64,000 bases of DNA. Source: Clostridiales bacterium (GTDB lineage: Bacteria > Bacillota > Limnochordia > Darwinibacteriales > B1SED10-159). Both the position numbers and the translations under genes were made by a program. The stretch spans positions 26,164 through 90,163 of the forward strand of contig PWMW01000187.1 in NCBI GenBank assembly GCA_003559095.1. Reading direction: 5' to 3'. The notes under the pieces were generated by a model. The model was not told the DNA's origin, did not search any database, and saw nothing but the letters and a program-made list of their open reading frames with translations. This document shows, piece after piece, positions 16,968-25,060 of the stretch (positions within the stretch are counted from its first letter, which is position 1; each line of letters opens with the position of its first letter).

Positions 16968-17864
16968 TCAAGACCCGGCTTTGCAGGCCACAGCAATGGA
17001 ATTGAGTTTTGCTTCCCTGCTGTCAGCACGGCTGGTCAGCACCACTGGACAGGCAGCCCCCCACACCACGCCGGCACTGGGCAGATGTGCCAGATAGACC
17101 ATGGATTTGTAAAGAACGTTCCCCGAAGTGATCTCCGGGACCACGAGAATGTCAGCAGCTCCCGCCACGGGCCCGGTGATCCCTTTGTGTTCCGCCGCTT
17201 CTTTGGAAATGGCATTATCCAGCGCCAAGGGACCATCAACATCCATGTCCACGGCCAATTGTCCGCGCTGCGCCATCTTCACAATGATGGCGGCGTCCAG
17301 CGTTTCCTGCATTTTGGGATTCACTGTTTCTACCGCGGCCAGCAGTGCTGCCTTGGGTCGAGTTATCCCCAATCGTATGGCCAGTTCCCCGGCATTCTCC
17401 AAAATCTGCACTTTTTGCTCCAGCGTCGGTGCGATGTTCATGCCGCCGTCGGTTAAGAGGCGCAAACTGCCGTCGGCAAACTGCAAAACTCCAATATGGC
17501 TGAGAAGTGGCTTTTTGCGCAGGCCCGTTTCCTTGTCCAAGACGGCCTGCAGTAAGACGCCTGTACTCAAAAGACCTTTCATCAAGATGGAAGCTTCGCC
17601 CGTGCGGATCTTCGCTACCGCAGCAGCTGCCGCCTCTTTTGGGTTGGCTGCTTCGATGATCTCGAACGTAGAGATATCCACGCCTGCTTGGTCAGCAGCT
17701 TGCGCAATGGCCTCACTGCGTCCTGTGAGGAACACTGAACTGACCAAGCCGAGACCAGCGGCATCCGCTGCGGCTTCCAAAACTGGGGGATCTGCCGCCC
17801 AAGCCACGGCCATGCCCTGACCCTGCGCCTGCTGAAGTTGATCCAACAGAACTTCAAAGCCCAT
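16968..17864 (-). CDS. ptb: Phosphate butyryltransferase
   Basis: The 298-residue enzyme swaps CoA for phosphate on butyryl- or branched-chain acyl-CoA. It has the family pattern of acetyl/butyryl phosphotransferases: a Rossmann-like N-terminus, ILMKGLLSTGVLLQAVLDKETGLR, then SHIGVLQFADGSLRLLTDGGMN. It continues with DVDGPLALDNAISKEAAEHKG and ILVVPEITSGNVLYKSMVYLA. It is bracketed by two butyrate kinase genes, its ATG overlapping the stop of the first (TAATG) and its stop lying 12 bp before the second. Together with the oxidoreductase this forms an acyl-CoA to acid + ATP route. Confidence 0.95.
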   Translation of the reverse strand: MGFEVLLDQLQQAQGQGMAVAWAADPPVLEAAADAAGLGLVSSVFLTGRSEAIAQAADQAGVDISTFEIIEAANPKEAAAAAVAKIRTGEASILMKGLLSTGVLLQAVLDKETGLRKKPLLSHIGVLQFADGSLRLLTDGGMNIAPTLEQKVQILENAGELAIRLGITRPKAALLAAVETVNPKMQETLDAAIIVKMAQRGQLAVDMDVDGPLALDNAISKEAAEHKGITGPVAGAADILVVPEITSGNVLYKSMVYLAHLPSAGVVWGAACPVVLTSRADSREAKLNSIAVACKAGS

Positions 17865-18913
17865 TAGACAACCTCCTCCGCGTAATGCTTGGCCTGCTCT
17901 TCATCTAAGAGGACACGCTTGGCCCCGGCTGTGAGCGCTTCCATCTCCTCTTCTCCGGGATAGCAAAGAACGGGGGAACACCACTGGACTCTATCCGTTA
18001 TGGCTTTGGCCAATGCAGTGGAAAACATCATACCTCCAGTAAGAACCACAGCATCGATGCGGCCCTGCAGCACTGCGGTATACGCTCCGATGTCTTTAAC
18101 CACTTGGTAGACGAACGCATTCCATGCATCTTGGCTCCTTGGGGTGCTCATGGCTTCCACTTCCTGCAAGTCCATGGTTCCCAGATACCCTTGAAAACCG
18201 CTTTCTTTTAGAACCATCTGCAGCACGGTGTTCTCCGTGGCACCATCGGCGAAACACAGGTCGATCACGGAACCGAAGGGCAATCCTCCGGCACGTTCTG
18301 CAGAGAAGGGACCTTCATCATTAGCATTGTTGATGTCAAGGATGCGTCCCCCGTCGACGGCTGCGACACTGACACCGCCACCGAGATGTGCCATGGCCAA
18401 ACGGCATTGGGTCAGGGGTTTTCCCAAATCTCCTTCAGCCCGGCGAGCCGCCGCACGCAGATTGAGGATGTGCCCAAAACCTTGGCGTTCCAAAGCTGGG
18501 AAGCCTGTGAAGCGAGCCAGTTCCAAACGTTCGTCCACGGAAACGGGATCCACTATGTACCCGACAACCCCAGCTTCGTCCGCGAGACGTTTGCCCAAGA
18601 TCGGGCCCAAGTTGGAGGGATGCACGCCTCGCTCGCCCTGTTCGGCATCGTGGACCATGGCCGCGTCAATGGCGTAGGTGCCGCTGCGCAGGGGTTTTAA
18701 CAGTCCACCCCGGGCCACAACGCAGCTGACTTCCGCAACCGAGGTATTCTGTTCCCGAAGCCACGCCAAAACCTGATCCATGCGCAGCGCCGCCTGCTGA
18801 TCCAAGGGCATACTCGGCTGCTGCCAGGGCAGTGAAGCTTTAAGCCAACGATTTGCCGACCACAAAGAAACCTTGGTTGACGTGGATCCAGGATTAATCG
18901 CAAGAATGACCAC
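17864..18913 (-). CDS. buk: Butyrate kinase (first copy in operon)
   Basis: I place the start at the GTG giving VVILAINPGSTSTK, with AAAGGAGA about 12 bases upstream; the ORF-track start 12 bp earlier sits on top of that site. The product (about 349 residues) has ARGGLLKPLRSGTY, AHLGGGVSVAAVDGG and LTGGMMFSTALAKAI, the kinase-family phosphate and nucleotide loops. PGEEEMEALTAGAKRVLLDEE follows. It opens the operon behind two terminators. Having two intact butyrate kinases around one ptb suggests different acyl-phosphate preferences (for example straight versus branched chain), which is inference. Confidence 0.92.
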   Translation of the reverse strand: MVILAINPGSTSTKVSLWSANRWLKASLPWQQPSMPLDQQAALRMDQVLAWLREQNTSVAEVSCVVARGGLLKPLRSGTYAIDAAMVHDAEQGERGVHPSNLGPILGKRLADEAGVVGYIVDPVSVDERLELARFTGFPALERQGFGHILNLRAAARRAEGDLGKPLTQCRLAMAHLGGGVSVAAVDGGRILDINNANDEGPFSAERAGGLPFGSVIDLCFADGATENTVLQMVLKESGFQGYLGTMDLQEVEAMSTPRSQDAWNAFVYQVVKDIGAYTAVLQGRIDAVVLTGGMMFSTALAKAITDRVQWCSPVLCYPGEEEMEALTAGAKRVLLDEEQAKHYAEEVV

Positions 18914-18980
18914 TGAAATTAACACTCTCCTTTCTAGTTGTTAATGATCTCAGCGATATTCGTAAAGTGCCACCAACGCA

Positions 18981-19013
18981 GAAAAAGCAGGTGCGCACAG
19001 CTACCTGCTTTCT
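18981..19013 (-). terminator. Strong intrinsic terminator between pnp and the buk operon
   Basis: On the minus strand AGAAAGCAGGT and ACCTGCTTTTTCT form a stem of at least 9 bp around a 10-base loop, with five T following the GC core. It lies about 70 bases upstream of the buk start. Confidence 0.85.
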
Positions 19014-19059
19014 AAACGTCCCTTATCCCGTTGTCTCACTGGTCAGCACTCCTTACCAG

Positions 19060-19079
19060 AAAACCACGGCCGTGGTTTT
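19060..19079 (-). terminator. Terminator-like palindrome directly after pnp
   Basis: The perfect 20 bp palindrome AAAACCACGGCCGTGGTTTT begins two bases past the pnp stop codon. The T run is only four bases and lies inside the stem arm, so it may work together with the stronger terminator about 50 bp further on. Confidence 0.65.
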
Positions 19080-19080
19080 C

Positions 19081-21192
19081 CTATTCAGAGCTTTTTTTGT
19101 CTTCTTTGGGAAGAGCGGCTTTGCGAGAAAGGTTGATGCGGCCTTGCCGATCGATCTCAATCACTTTCACCAAGACTTCGTCACCAAGGTTGACCACATC
19201 TTCCACCTGCTTGACCCGTTCGGGTGCCAGCTGAGAAATGTGGATTAAGCCTTCCTTGCCAGGCAGAATCTCGGCAAAGGCACCGAAATTCATGATGCGC
19301 TTCACGACACCAAGGTACGTTTCGCCGACTTCCACTTCCTTGGTATAGTTTTCGATGAGTTTAACGGCCTTCTGACCACCTTCACCTTCGGTGGATGCAA
19401 TAAAGACCTTTCCATCATCATCGATGTCGATCTCAACACCGGTCTCTTCGATGATCTTGCGGATGATCTTGCCGCCTGGACCAATGACATCGCGAATCTT
19501 GTCCACGGGGATCTGCATCGTAATGATCCGCGGTGCGTAGCGCGACAGTTCGGCACGAGGCTCCGCAATCACTTCTTCCATCTTGTCGAGGATGAAGTTG
19601 CGACCGCTGTGGGCCTGTTCCAGAGCCTGCAGCAGAACTTCCCGGCTTACGCCGCCGATCTTAATGTCCATCTGCAGGGCCGTAACGCCCTCCCGAGTAC
19701 CAGCCACTTTGAAGTCCATGTCTCCCAAGGCATCTTCCATCCCTTGGATGTCCGTCAGTACGGCGAAGGTATCTTCGTACTTGACCAAGCCCATGGCAAT
19801 TCCGGCTACCGGCCGCTTGATGGGAACACCAGCGTCCATCAGGGCTAAGGTGCTGCCGCAGACACTGGCCTGCGAGGTGGAACCATTGGATTCCAGGATG
19901 TCACTGACGAGACGCAGAGTGTACGGAAACTCATCAGCCGATGGAATGACCGGCAGCAGAGCCCGCTCGGCCAAGGCACCATGGCCAATTTCTCGGCGTC
20001 CGGGGCCTCGCATGGGCCGAACTTCACCGACACTGTAGGCTGGGAAATTATAGTGGTGGATATAACGTTTGCGATCTTCATCGGTCAGATTGTCCAACAT
20101 CTGTTCGTCGGATTTCAATCCCAATGTACAGGCTGTTAAGGCCTGGGTCTGGCCACGGGTGAACAATCCCGAACCATGGACTCGCGGTAGCATTCCCACC
20201 TTCACAGATATGGGACGGATCTCGTCGAGCTTACGTCCATCAGGGCGCATACCCTGCTGGGTAATTAACCGCCGAACTTCGCCTTTGACGATACTGTCCA
20301 TGACTGAGCCCAGGTGCTTACCATTCTCTGTGGCTGCTTCTTCACCAAACTCTTCGGTAAAGGCTTCGCTAATGGTCTCTCGAGCTTGGCTTACGGCATC
20401 TTCACGGGCCTGTTTGTCTGGGTTAACCAAGGCTTCTTTCAAAGCAGCTGCCCGCTGGGTGACCCACTGGACCAACTGTGTATCGGGTTGTTCCAGTTCT
20501 ACTTCCTTTTTCTCTTTCCCCACTTGGGCACGGATTTCCTCTTGGGTGGAACAAATTTCTTTGATGACTTCGTGGCCGAACATGATACCTTCCAACATGG
20601 TAGCCTCGGGAACTTCGTCAGCCCCTGCCTCGACCATCATCACAGCGTCCTTAGTACCGGCCACCACCAGATCCATCTTGGATTGGGCTTCCTGTTCCAA
20701 GGTAGGATTGATGACAAAGGCATCATCCACCAGCCCGACCTTAACACCGGCAATCGGTCCATCAAAGGGAATATCTGACATGTGCAGGGCTGCACTGGCA
20801 CCAATCATAGCCGCAATCGTCGGTGAGTTGCTCTTGTCCACAGACATTACCGAAGCGACAACCTGGACATCGTTCCGAAAACCATCGGGGAACAGCGGCC
20901 TCAGTGGGCGGTCGATCATTCGGCAGGCCAAAATGGCATCCTCGCTGGGACGTCCTTCTCGTCGGCCCCATCCACCAGGGATCTTACCCACGGAATACAT
21001 CTTCTCTTCATAGTCAACCAACAGCGGGAAGAAATCGATTCCCGGTCGAGGCTGTTTGGACATAGTTGCAGTGACCAAGACTACGGTTTCGCCGTAGCGC
21101 ACAAGCACTGAGCCATTGGCCTGCTTAGCCAGTTCGCCGGTCTCGAGGATCAGCGAGCGCCCTCCCAACTCCATGTTAAACTGTTCTGGCAT
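19081..21192 (-). CDS. pnp: Polyribonucleotide nucleotidyltransferase (PNPase)
   Basis: PNPase degrades RNA 3' to 5' by phosphorolysis. The 703-residue product is full length: two RNase PH domains (first with [21 protein letters not shown], second with [13 protein letters not shown] and [14 protein letters not shown]), an all-alpha linker, a KH domain ([18 protein letters not shown]), and an S1 domain ([20 protein letters not shown]). A short charged tail ends it. The ATG follows AAGGAGGTAATGTT. It stands between the rpsO terminator and a palindrome of its own, the usual rpsO-pnp order. Confidence 0.98.
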   Translation of the reverse strand: MPEQFNMELGGRSLILETGELAKQANGSVLVRYGETVVLVTATMSKQPRPGIDFFPLLVDYEEKMYSVGKIPGGWGRREGRPSEDAILACRMIDRPLRPLFPDGFRNDVQVVASVMSVDKSNSPTIAAMIGASAALHMSDIPFDGPIAGVKVGLVDDAFVINPTLEQEAQSKMDLVVAGTKDAVMMVEAGADEVPEATMLEGIMFGHEVIKEICSTQEEIRAQVGKEKKEVELEQPDTQLVQWVTQRAAALKEALVNPDKQAREDAVSQARETISEAFTEEFGEEAATENGKHLGSVMDSIVKGEVRRLITQQGMRPDGRKLDEIRPISVKVGMLPRVHGSGLFTRGQTQALTACTLGLKSDEQMLDNLTDEDRKRYIHHYNFPAYSVGEVRPMRGPGRREIGHGALAERALLPVIPSADEFPYTLRLVSDILESNGSTSQASVCGSTLALMDAGVPIKRPVAGIAMGLVKYEDTFAVLTDIQGMEDALGDMDFKVAGTREGVTALQMDIKIGGVSREVLLQALEQAHSGRNFILDKMEEVIAEPRAELSRYAPRIITMQIPVDKIRDVIGPGGKIIRKIIEETGVEIDIDDDGKVFIASTEGEGGQKAVKLIENYTKEVEVGETYLGVVKRIMNFGAFAEILPGKEGLIHISQLAPERVKQVEDVVNLGDEVLVKVIEIDRQGRINLSRKAALPKEDKKSSE

Positions 21193-21250
21193 AACATTAC
21201 CTCCTTCTATACATTCTGACGACGTTCTTCATGCAAATTGCTTACATCTC

Positions 21251-21277
21251 AAAAAAGAGCGGGTTTCCCCGCTCTTC
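21251..21277 (-). terminator. Intrinsic terminator after rpsO
   Basis: AAGAGCGGG-GAAA-CCCGCTCTT is followed by six T on the minus strand, directly after the rpsO stop codon. The stable GAAA tetraloop and T run make this a textbook site. Confidence 0.93.
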
Positions 21278-21544
21278 TTACCGGCGCAAGCCGAGAGTTT
21301 CGATGACGGCACGGTAACGTTCCACGTCTTTTTTGGCTAGATAGTTCAAAAGACCGCGACGCTGACCGATCATCTTGTAAAGACCTCTACGCGAATGGTG
21401 ATCGTTTTTGTGAATCTTCAGATGCTCTGTCAGTTCCTTAATACGCGTGCTCAGAATGGCAATCTGAACCTCTGGAGATCCAGTATCACCATCATGGCGC
21501 TTGTGGCTCTCAATAATGCGCTGCTTTGATTCTTTCGTAATCAA
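21278..21544 (-). CDS. rpsO: 30S ribosomal protein S15
   Basis: S15 binds the 16S rRNA central domain. I choose a TTG start (product begins [11 protein letters not shown], 88 residues): AGGAGG lies 8 bases upstream of it, whereas the track's GTG three codons earlier sits on the ribosome binding site. The start also matches the length of known S15 proteins. Family signatures include [16 protein letters not shown], then [23 protein letters not shown], and LLNYLAKKD. It is bracketed by its own promoter inside ribF and its own terminator, so it is a monocistronic unit. Confidence 0.97.
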   Translation of the reverse strand: MITKESKQRIIESHKRHDGDTGSPEVQIAILSTRIKELTEHLKIHKNDHHSRRGLYKMIGQRRGLLNYLAKKDVERYRAVIETLGLRR

Positions 21545-21633
21545 AGATTTCACCTCCTGTCTTTTGTATCACCCGTATCCAAGAATGTCGTCGGAGAGGC
21601 GGCATTCCTAGAAAGGGGGTCCTTGTCCACTGC

Positions 21634-22578
21634 TTATTCTAGCACAACGCGCCCTAGTTGTAAACGCATTGGTGCGATTTGCGCCCGGGCTCGGTCCACG
21701 TCTTCTTGAATTTGCTGCTTCAAGGCTTCGCCGTTGTCATAGCGGACAATATCACGCAGTTTTGCTAAGAACTGCAATTCCATGGTCTGCCCATAGAGGT
21801 CGCCGGAGAAGTCCAGCAGGTAGCTCTCCACTGTACGTTTCTTGCCATCAAAGGTAGGATTGGTACTCACCGCTGTTACGGATGGATGGCCTTGTCCATT
21901 AGGCAAAATGCTCCACGTCGCATACACGGCGTCTTGTGGAAGGACTAACTCTGGGGGTACAGATACGTTGGCCGTAGGGAATCCCAACTGTCGGCCACGG
22001 CCCGCTCCGGTTGTGACAGCGCCTTTGTAAGAATGGTAGCGACCGAGAAGCTGGGCTGCCTCCTGCACGCGTCCTGCCAAGAGCAGCTGGCGGATGCGGG
22101 TGCTGCTCACAGGCTTCCCCGTGACAATGAACGGTTCTATGACATCCACCGAAAACCCATATCGCTGTCCAAATTCCCGCAGCAGATCCGGTGTTCCTTG
22201 GGCTTGGTGGCCGAATCGGAAGTTAAAGCCGCACACCACATGCTCAACGCGCAGGGCACGCATGAGGATATGACGGACGAACTTTTCCGGTGGCTCTTTG
22301 GCTAGGTCCTTATCGAAGGCTGTCCAAACAACCTCGTCAATACCCTGCTCAAACAACAACTGCTGGCGCATGGAAAACTCAGTCAGCAGACGGATACTGC
22401 CAGTAAATACCTGTTCGGGAGGATAATCAAAGGTGAAGACAGTACTGCATCCGAACGCGGGACGCTGATTCACCGCTAAACTCAACAACTGCCTATGGCC
22501 CAAATGGACACCGTCAAAGGTTCCCAAAGCGACACTGCGCTTACAGAGGCCTTGGGGTTTGACCCAGTGAAGTTTCAA
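21634..22578 (-). CDS. ribF: Bifunctional riboflavin kinase / FMN adenylyltransferase
   Basis: The 314-residue enzyme makes FMN and FAD from riboflavin. It starts with TTG, with AAAGGA 9-10 bases upstream. The adenylyltransferase domain has ALGTFDGVHLGHRQLLSLAV and the conserved GFNFRFGHQAQG, and SSTRIRQLLLAG. The kinase domain has GRGRQLGFPTANV and ESYLLDFSGDLYGQ. It follows truB by 6 bp, the usual truB-ribF order. An rpsO promoter overlaps the last codons. Confidence 0.97.
   Translation of the reverse strand: MKLHWVKPQGLCKRSVALGTFDGVHLGHRQLLSLAVNQRPAFGCSTVFTFDYPPEQVFTGSIRLLTEFSMRQQLLFEQGIDEVVWTAFDKDLAKEPPEKFVRHILMRALRVEHVVCGFNFRFGHQAQGTPDLLREFGQRYGFSVDVIEPFIVTGKPVSSTRIRQLLLAGRVQEAAQLLGRYHSYKGAVTTGAGRGRQLGFPTANVSVPPELVLPQDAVYATWSILPNGQGHPSVTAVSTNPTFDGKKRTVESYLLDFSGDLYGQTMELQFLAKLRDIVRYDNGEALKQQIQEDVDRARAQIAPMRLQLGRVVLE
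21636..21664 (-). promoter_or_regulatory. rpsO promoter inside the end of ribF
   Basis: TTTACA (21659-21664) and TAGAAT (21636-21641) are separated by 17 bp on the minus strand, with a TGn extended -10 (TGC). Transcription would begin near 21629 and give a leader of about 80 nt before rpsO. Confidence 0.75.
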
Positions 22579-22584
22579 TGGGCG

Positions 22585-23520
22585 TCATCCTTTCAAGACT
22601 CGGAATGGCTGGCATACCAGCTGCTCCTGCCGTTCAATCATGGCCAGGGCCAGCAGATCACCATCTAGGCCCATAACCAGAACTTCGTCGCCGGGAACGA
22701 GAGCCCGCGGGACGGACATGAGGTGATCGATGGTCACGGCATTACCATGTCTGATGCGCTGTTCTGCCAAGGGAGATACAATGACCTTAGGCCAATGGGG
22801 CAGCGCGGCTTCGATGGGCATAATGAATGACAGATCATTGCCGGTAATTTTTGTCTCGATTTCCTCCAGGGTGAAGCTGTCCTGGATGGAAAAAGGTCCG
22901 TTTTGCGTGCGACTGAGAAACGACATGTGGGCCCCAACACCCAAACGTTCGCCGATATCATGGCATAGTGTGCGGATATACGTGCCTTTGCTGCAGCGAA
23001 CGTCCAAGAGAACGCGACTGCCAAAGTGCAGATCGGGCTCACCTTCGGGCCAAATCTTGTTGATGTGCAGATCATACACATGGATGGACCGCGGCTGGCG
23101 TTCCACTTCGCGGCCCGCACGGGCCGCCTTGTAGAGGCGTTGGCCATCGACCCGAATAGCTGAGGTCATGGGCGGCAGCTGCTCCTGCCGACCCCGGAAG
23201 CGGTGCACTGTCGCAGCAAACTTCATCGGTGAGATGGAAAAGTCCGTTGTTATCTGGAGGGTCTCACCGCTGGCATCTTGGGTATCTGTAGCCAGACCTA
23301 GGGTCAGCTCAGCCACGTAACGTTTGTCTTTTTCCAGCAAGTACGAGACCACTCTTGTGCCTTTGCCAATACACAGTGTGAGCACACCGGAAGCTCCTGG
23401 ATCAAGAGTGCCGGTGTGCCCGATTTTTTTCATGTGCAGCAGGCGCCGCAGCGTATTCACCACTTGATGGGAACTCATCCCTGGAGGCTTAATGACATTC
23501 GTGATTCCGTCCAATGCCAT
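22585..23520 (-). CDS. truB: tRNA pseudouridine-55 synthase
   Basis: TruB makes the T-loop pseudouridine of tRNA. The likely start is the ATG of MALDGITNVIKPPG (311 residues), or the TTG two codons later; both sit near GAAGGGGGG, and the track's 37-codon extension is not conserved. The catalytic motif HTGTLDPGASGVLTLCIGKGT contains the active Asp. GRQEQLPPMTSAIRVDGQRLYKAAR and KGTYIRTLCHDIGERLG are also present. A PUA-like C-terminus follows. The gene overlaps the end of nrnA by about 32 bp. Confidence 0.95.
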   Translation of the reverse strand: MALDGITNVIKPPGMSSHQVVNTLRRLLHMKKIGHTGTLDPGASGVLTLCIGKGTRVVSYLLEKDKRYVAELTLGLATDTQDASGETLQITTDFSISPMKFAATVHRFRGRQEQLPPMTSAIRVDGQRLYKAARAGREVERQPRSIHVYDLHINKIWPEGEPDLHFGSRVLLDVRCSKGTYIRTLCHDIGERLGVGAHMSFLSRTQNGPFSIQDSFTLEEIETKITGNDLSFIMPIEAALPHWPKVIVSPLAEQRIRHGNAVTIDHLMSVPRALVPGDEVLVMGLDGDLLALAMIERQEQLVCQPFRVLKG

Positions 23521-24487
23521 GCCCCCCTTCGCTGTCCACCAGCGCCTGTGCCGCCGCCACAACGCGCGGTACCCATTGGTCCATTGTTCCTTCCACTTTG
23601 GCTCCTGAAGCCAGGCGGTGGCCGCCGCCACCCAATGTACGAGCTAAGGAACCCACATCAAGACTATGGGAACGAAAGCCCAGTCGAATGGTGCCGGGGC
23701 TTGTTTCGCGGAACAAAATTGCCACTTTCACACCGGAGACCATGCGCGAATATTGGATGAACTGATCTCCTTCCTGTGGGTCTACGTCCGACTCTTTGAA
23801 GGCATCGTGATCTACGGTCATCCAGACCACAGCACCGTCTGCGGAGCGCTCCATCGTCTCGAGGGTTCGTCCCAACAACGACATGAAGCCCCAAGACTTG
23901 GTCTCGAAAATCAAGCGAGAGGTTGTATCCGGTTCGGCGCCTAGGGCCACCAACTCCGCGCCCAGGGCCAGTACACTGCTGGTGGTGTTGCCGTAGCGAA
24001 ATCCACCCGTATCCCCCACGATGCCAGCATAGAGAGCATCTGCCATGGGTTTGGTTATGGTGACATCTAACTGGCGCAAGACGCGATGCACCATGCTGGC
24101 CGTGGCTGGTTCGGCGGTATCGATGTAGTGATACGTCGTCTCACCGCGATTGCCCACGTGGTGATCGATATTGAATACGGTCTGGGCCTGCTCAACCAGG
24201 GGTTTGGCCGTACCAGTGCGATTCGGATGGCAGTCCAACACCACCACGTTCTGGCACGGCCCAACCTCGGTGGGAGCCTGCACAGCAACCAAGGCGGCCC
24301 ACGGAAAGTCGTAGGGTATGGGATCACCACAGACCATCATAGCCTTCTTTCCCAGGGAGATCAATCCCAGGTAAAGAGCCACCATGGAGCCTAGACTGTC
24401 GGGATCGGGATTCTCGTGGGCTGCAATACAGAAGTTATCCAGTTGATGCAGGCCCTGCACCAATCCATCAAATCCAGAGACACTCAT
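23489..24487 (-). CDS. nrnA: DHH-family phosphoesterase (NrnA-like oligoribonuclease / pAp phosphatase)
   Basis: The 332-residue protein has the DHH domain motifs AHENPDPDSLGSMVALYLGL, VVLDCHPNR and the eponymous FNIDHHVGN, followed by AGIVGDTGGFRYGNT. The DHHA1 domain carries GGGGHRLASGA. In Bacillus this enzyme removes nano-RNAs and dephosphorylates 3'-phosphoadenosine 5'-phosphate. The position between rbfA and truB is the standard firmicute arrangement. It overlaps rbfA by 4 bp. Confidence 0.94.
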   Translation of the reverse strand: MSVSGFDGLVQGLHQLDNFCIAAHENPDPDSLGSMVALYLGLISLGKKAMMVCGDPIPYDFPWAALVAVQAPTEVGPCQNVVVLDCHPNRTGTAKPLVEQAQTVFNIDHHVGNRGETTYHYIDTAEPATASMVHRVLRQLDVTITKPMADALYAGIVGDTGGFRYGNTTSSVLALGAELVALGAEPDTTSRLIFETKSWGFMSLLGRTLETMERSADGAVVWMTVDHDAFKESDVDPQEGDQFIQYSRMVSGVKVAILFRETSPGTIRLGFRSHSLDVGSLARTLGGGGHRLASGAKVEGTMDQWVPRVVAAAQALVDSEGGHGIGRNHECH

Positions 24488-24840
24488 GATGTGCCTTCTC
24501 CATTGGGATTTAGCTCTTTCAGGATCTGGTTGATGCGCGCCCCATGTTCAATGGATGGATCATAAAGAAAATGCAGTTCTGGGATGTGTCGGACCCGAAT
24601 TCGTTTGCCCAACTCAGAACGGACAAATCCCTTGGCCCGCTGTAGACCTTCGGCAGTGCTTATCTGCTGTTCTTCATCGCCGTAGACGCTGAAAAACACT
24701 TTCGCATGGGAAAGATCCTTCGACAGTTCAACGTCGGTGATGCTCAAAAAACCTAAGCGCGGGTCCTTGACTAACTTGGTCAGAATATCGCTGATTTCCC
24801 GTTTGATGTCTTCTTGAAGACGTCCTTTGCGTTCACTCAC
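24484..24840 (-). CDS. rbfA: Ribosome-binding factor A
   Basis: RbfA helps mature the 30S subunit. I choose the GTG start (product begins M-SERKGRLQEDIK, 118 residues) because GAGGTGA lies 6 bases upstream; the track's ATG 12 codons earlier lacks a site. Signatures include EISDILTKLVKDPRLGFLSIT, then DLSHAKVFFSVYGDE, and LRIRHIPELHF-like RIRVRHIPELHFLYDPS. It is separated from infB by a 220 bp gap in which the ylxP gene found in many relatives is missing. Confidence 0.95.
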   Translation of the reverse strand: MSERKGRLQEDIKREISDILTKLVKDPRLGFLSITDVELSKDLSHAKVFFSVYGDEEQQISTAEGLQRAKGFVRSELGKRIRVRHIPELHFLYDPSIEHGARINQILKELNPNGEGTS

Positions 24841-25060
24841 TGTTATCACCTCGTATTCACGAAACGTCCCAATCAAAGCTCTGCACCATGGGCGGAATGC
24901 ACCTTCCCAAGCCAGTACAGAGCAGCGGTGGCAGAGTACTAGGAATCCAAGTTAAAGGTGGCAGTGGCGTGTTAGCCAGGAACGGCCAATCCCGTTAGCT
25001 GAGATCTCCGTAACTACGCACTTCCAAAATGAACTGCCACTAGAGTTTTGGAGGGGACAC
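24841..25060. other. infB-rbfA intergenic region with nested stems
   Basis: No ORF or recognisable ylxP remnant is seen. On the minus strand GTGGCAGT type arms (24958-24965 with 25033-25040) give an 8 bp stem enclosing a second stem AACGG-N6-CCGTT (24981-24996). There is no T run, so it does not look like a terminator. It may be an untranslated leader for rbfA. Confidence 0.45.

Noticed and set aside
15855-18913. Recent tandem duplication of butyrate kinase
   Set aside because: The two products share motifs but differ throughout, including their termini, so a recent duplication is not supported.
18914-18980. Possible sigma-54 promoter (TGGCAC) ahead of the buk-ptb operon
   Set aside because: In Bacillus the related bkd operon uses sigma-54, and TGGCAC matches the -24 box, but the -12 position reads GAAT instead of TTGC.
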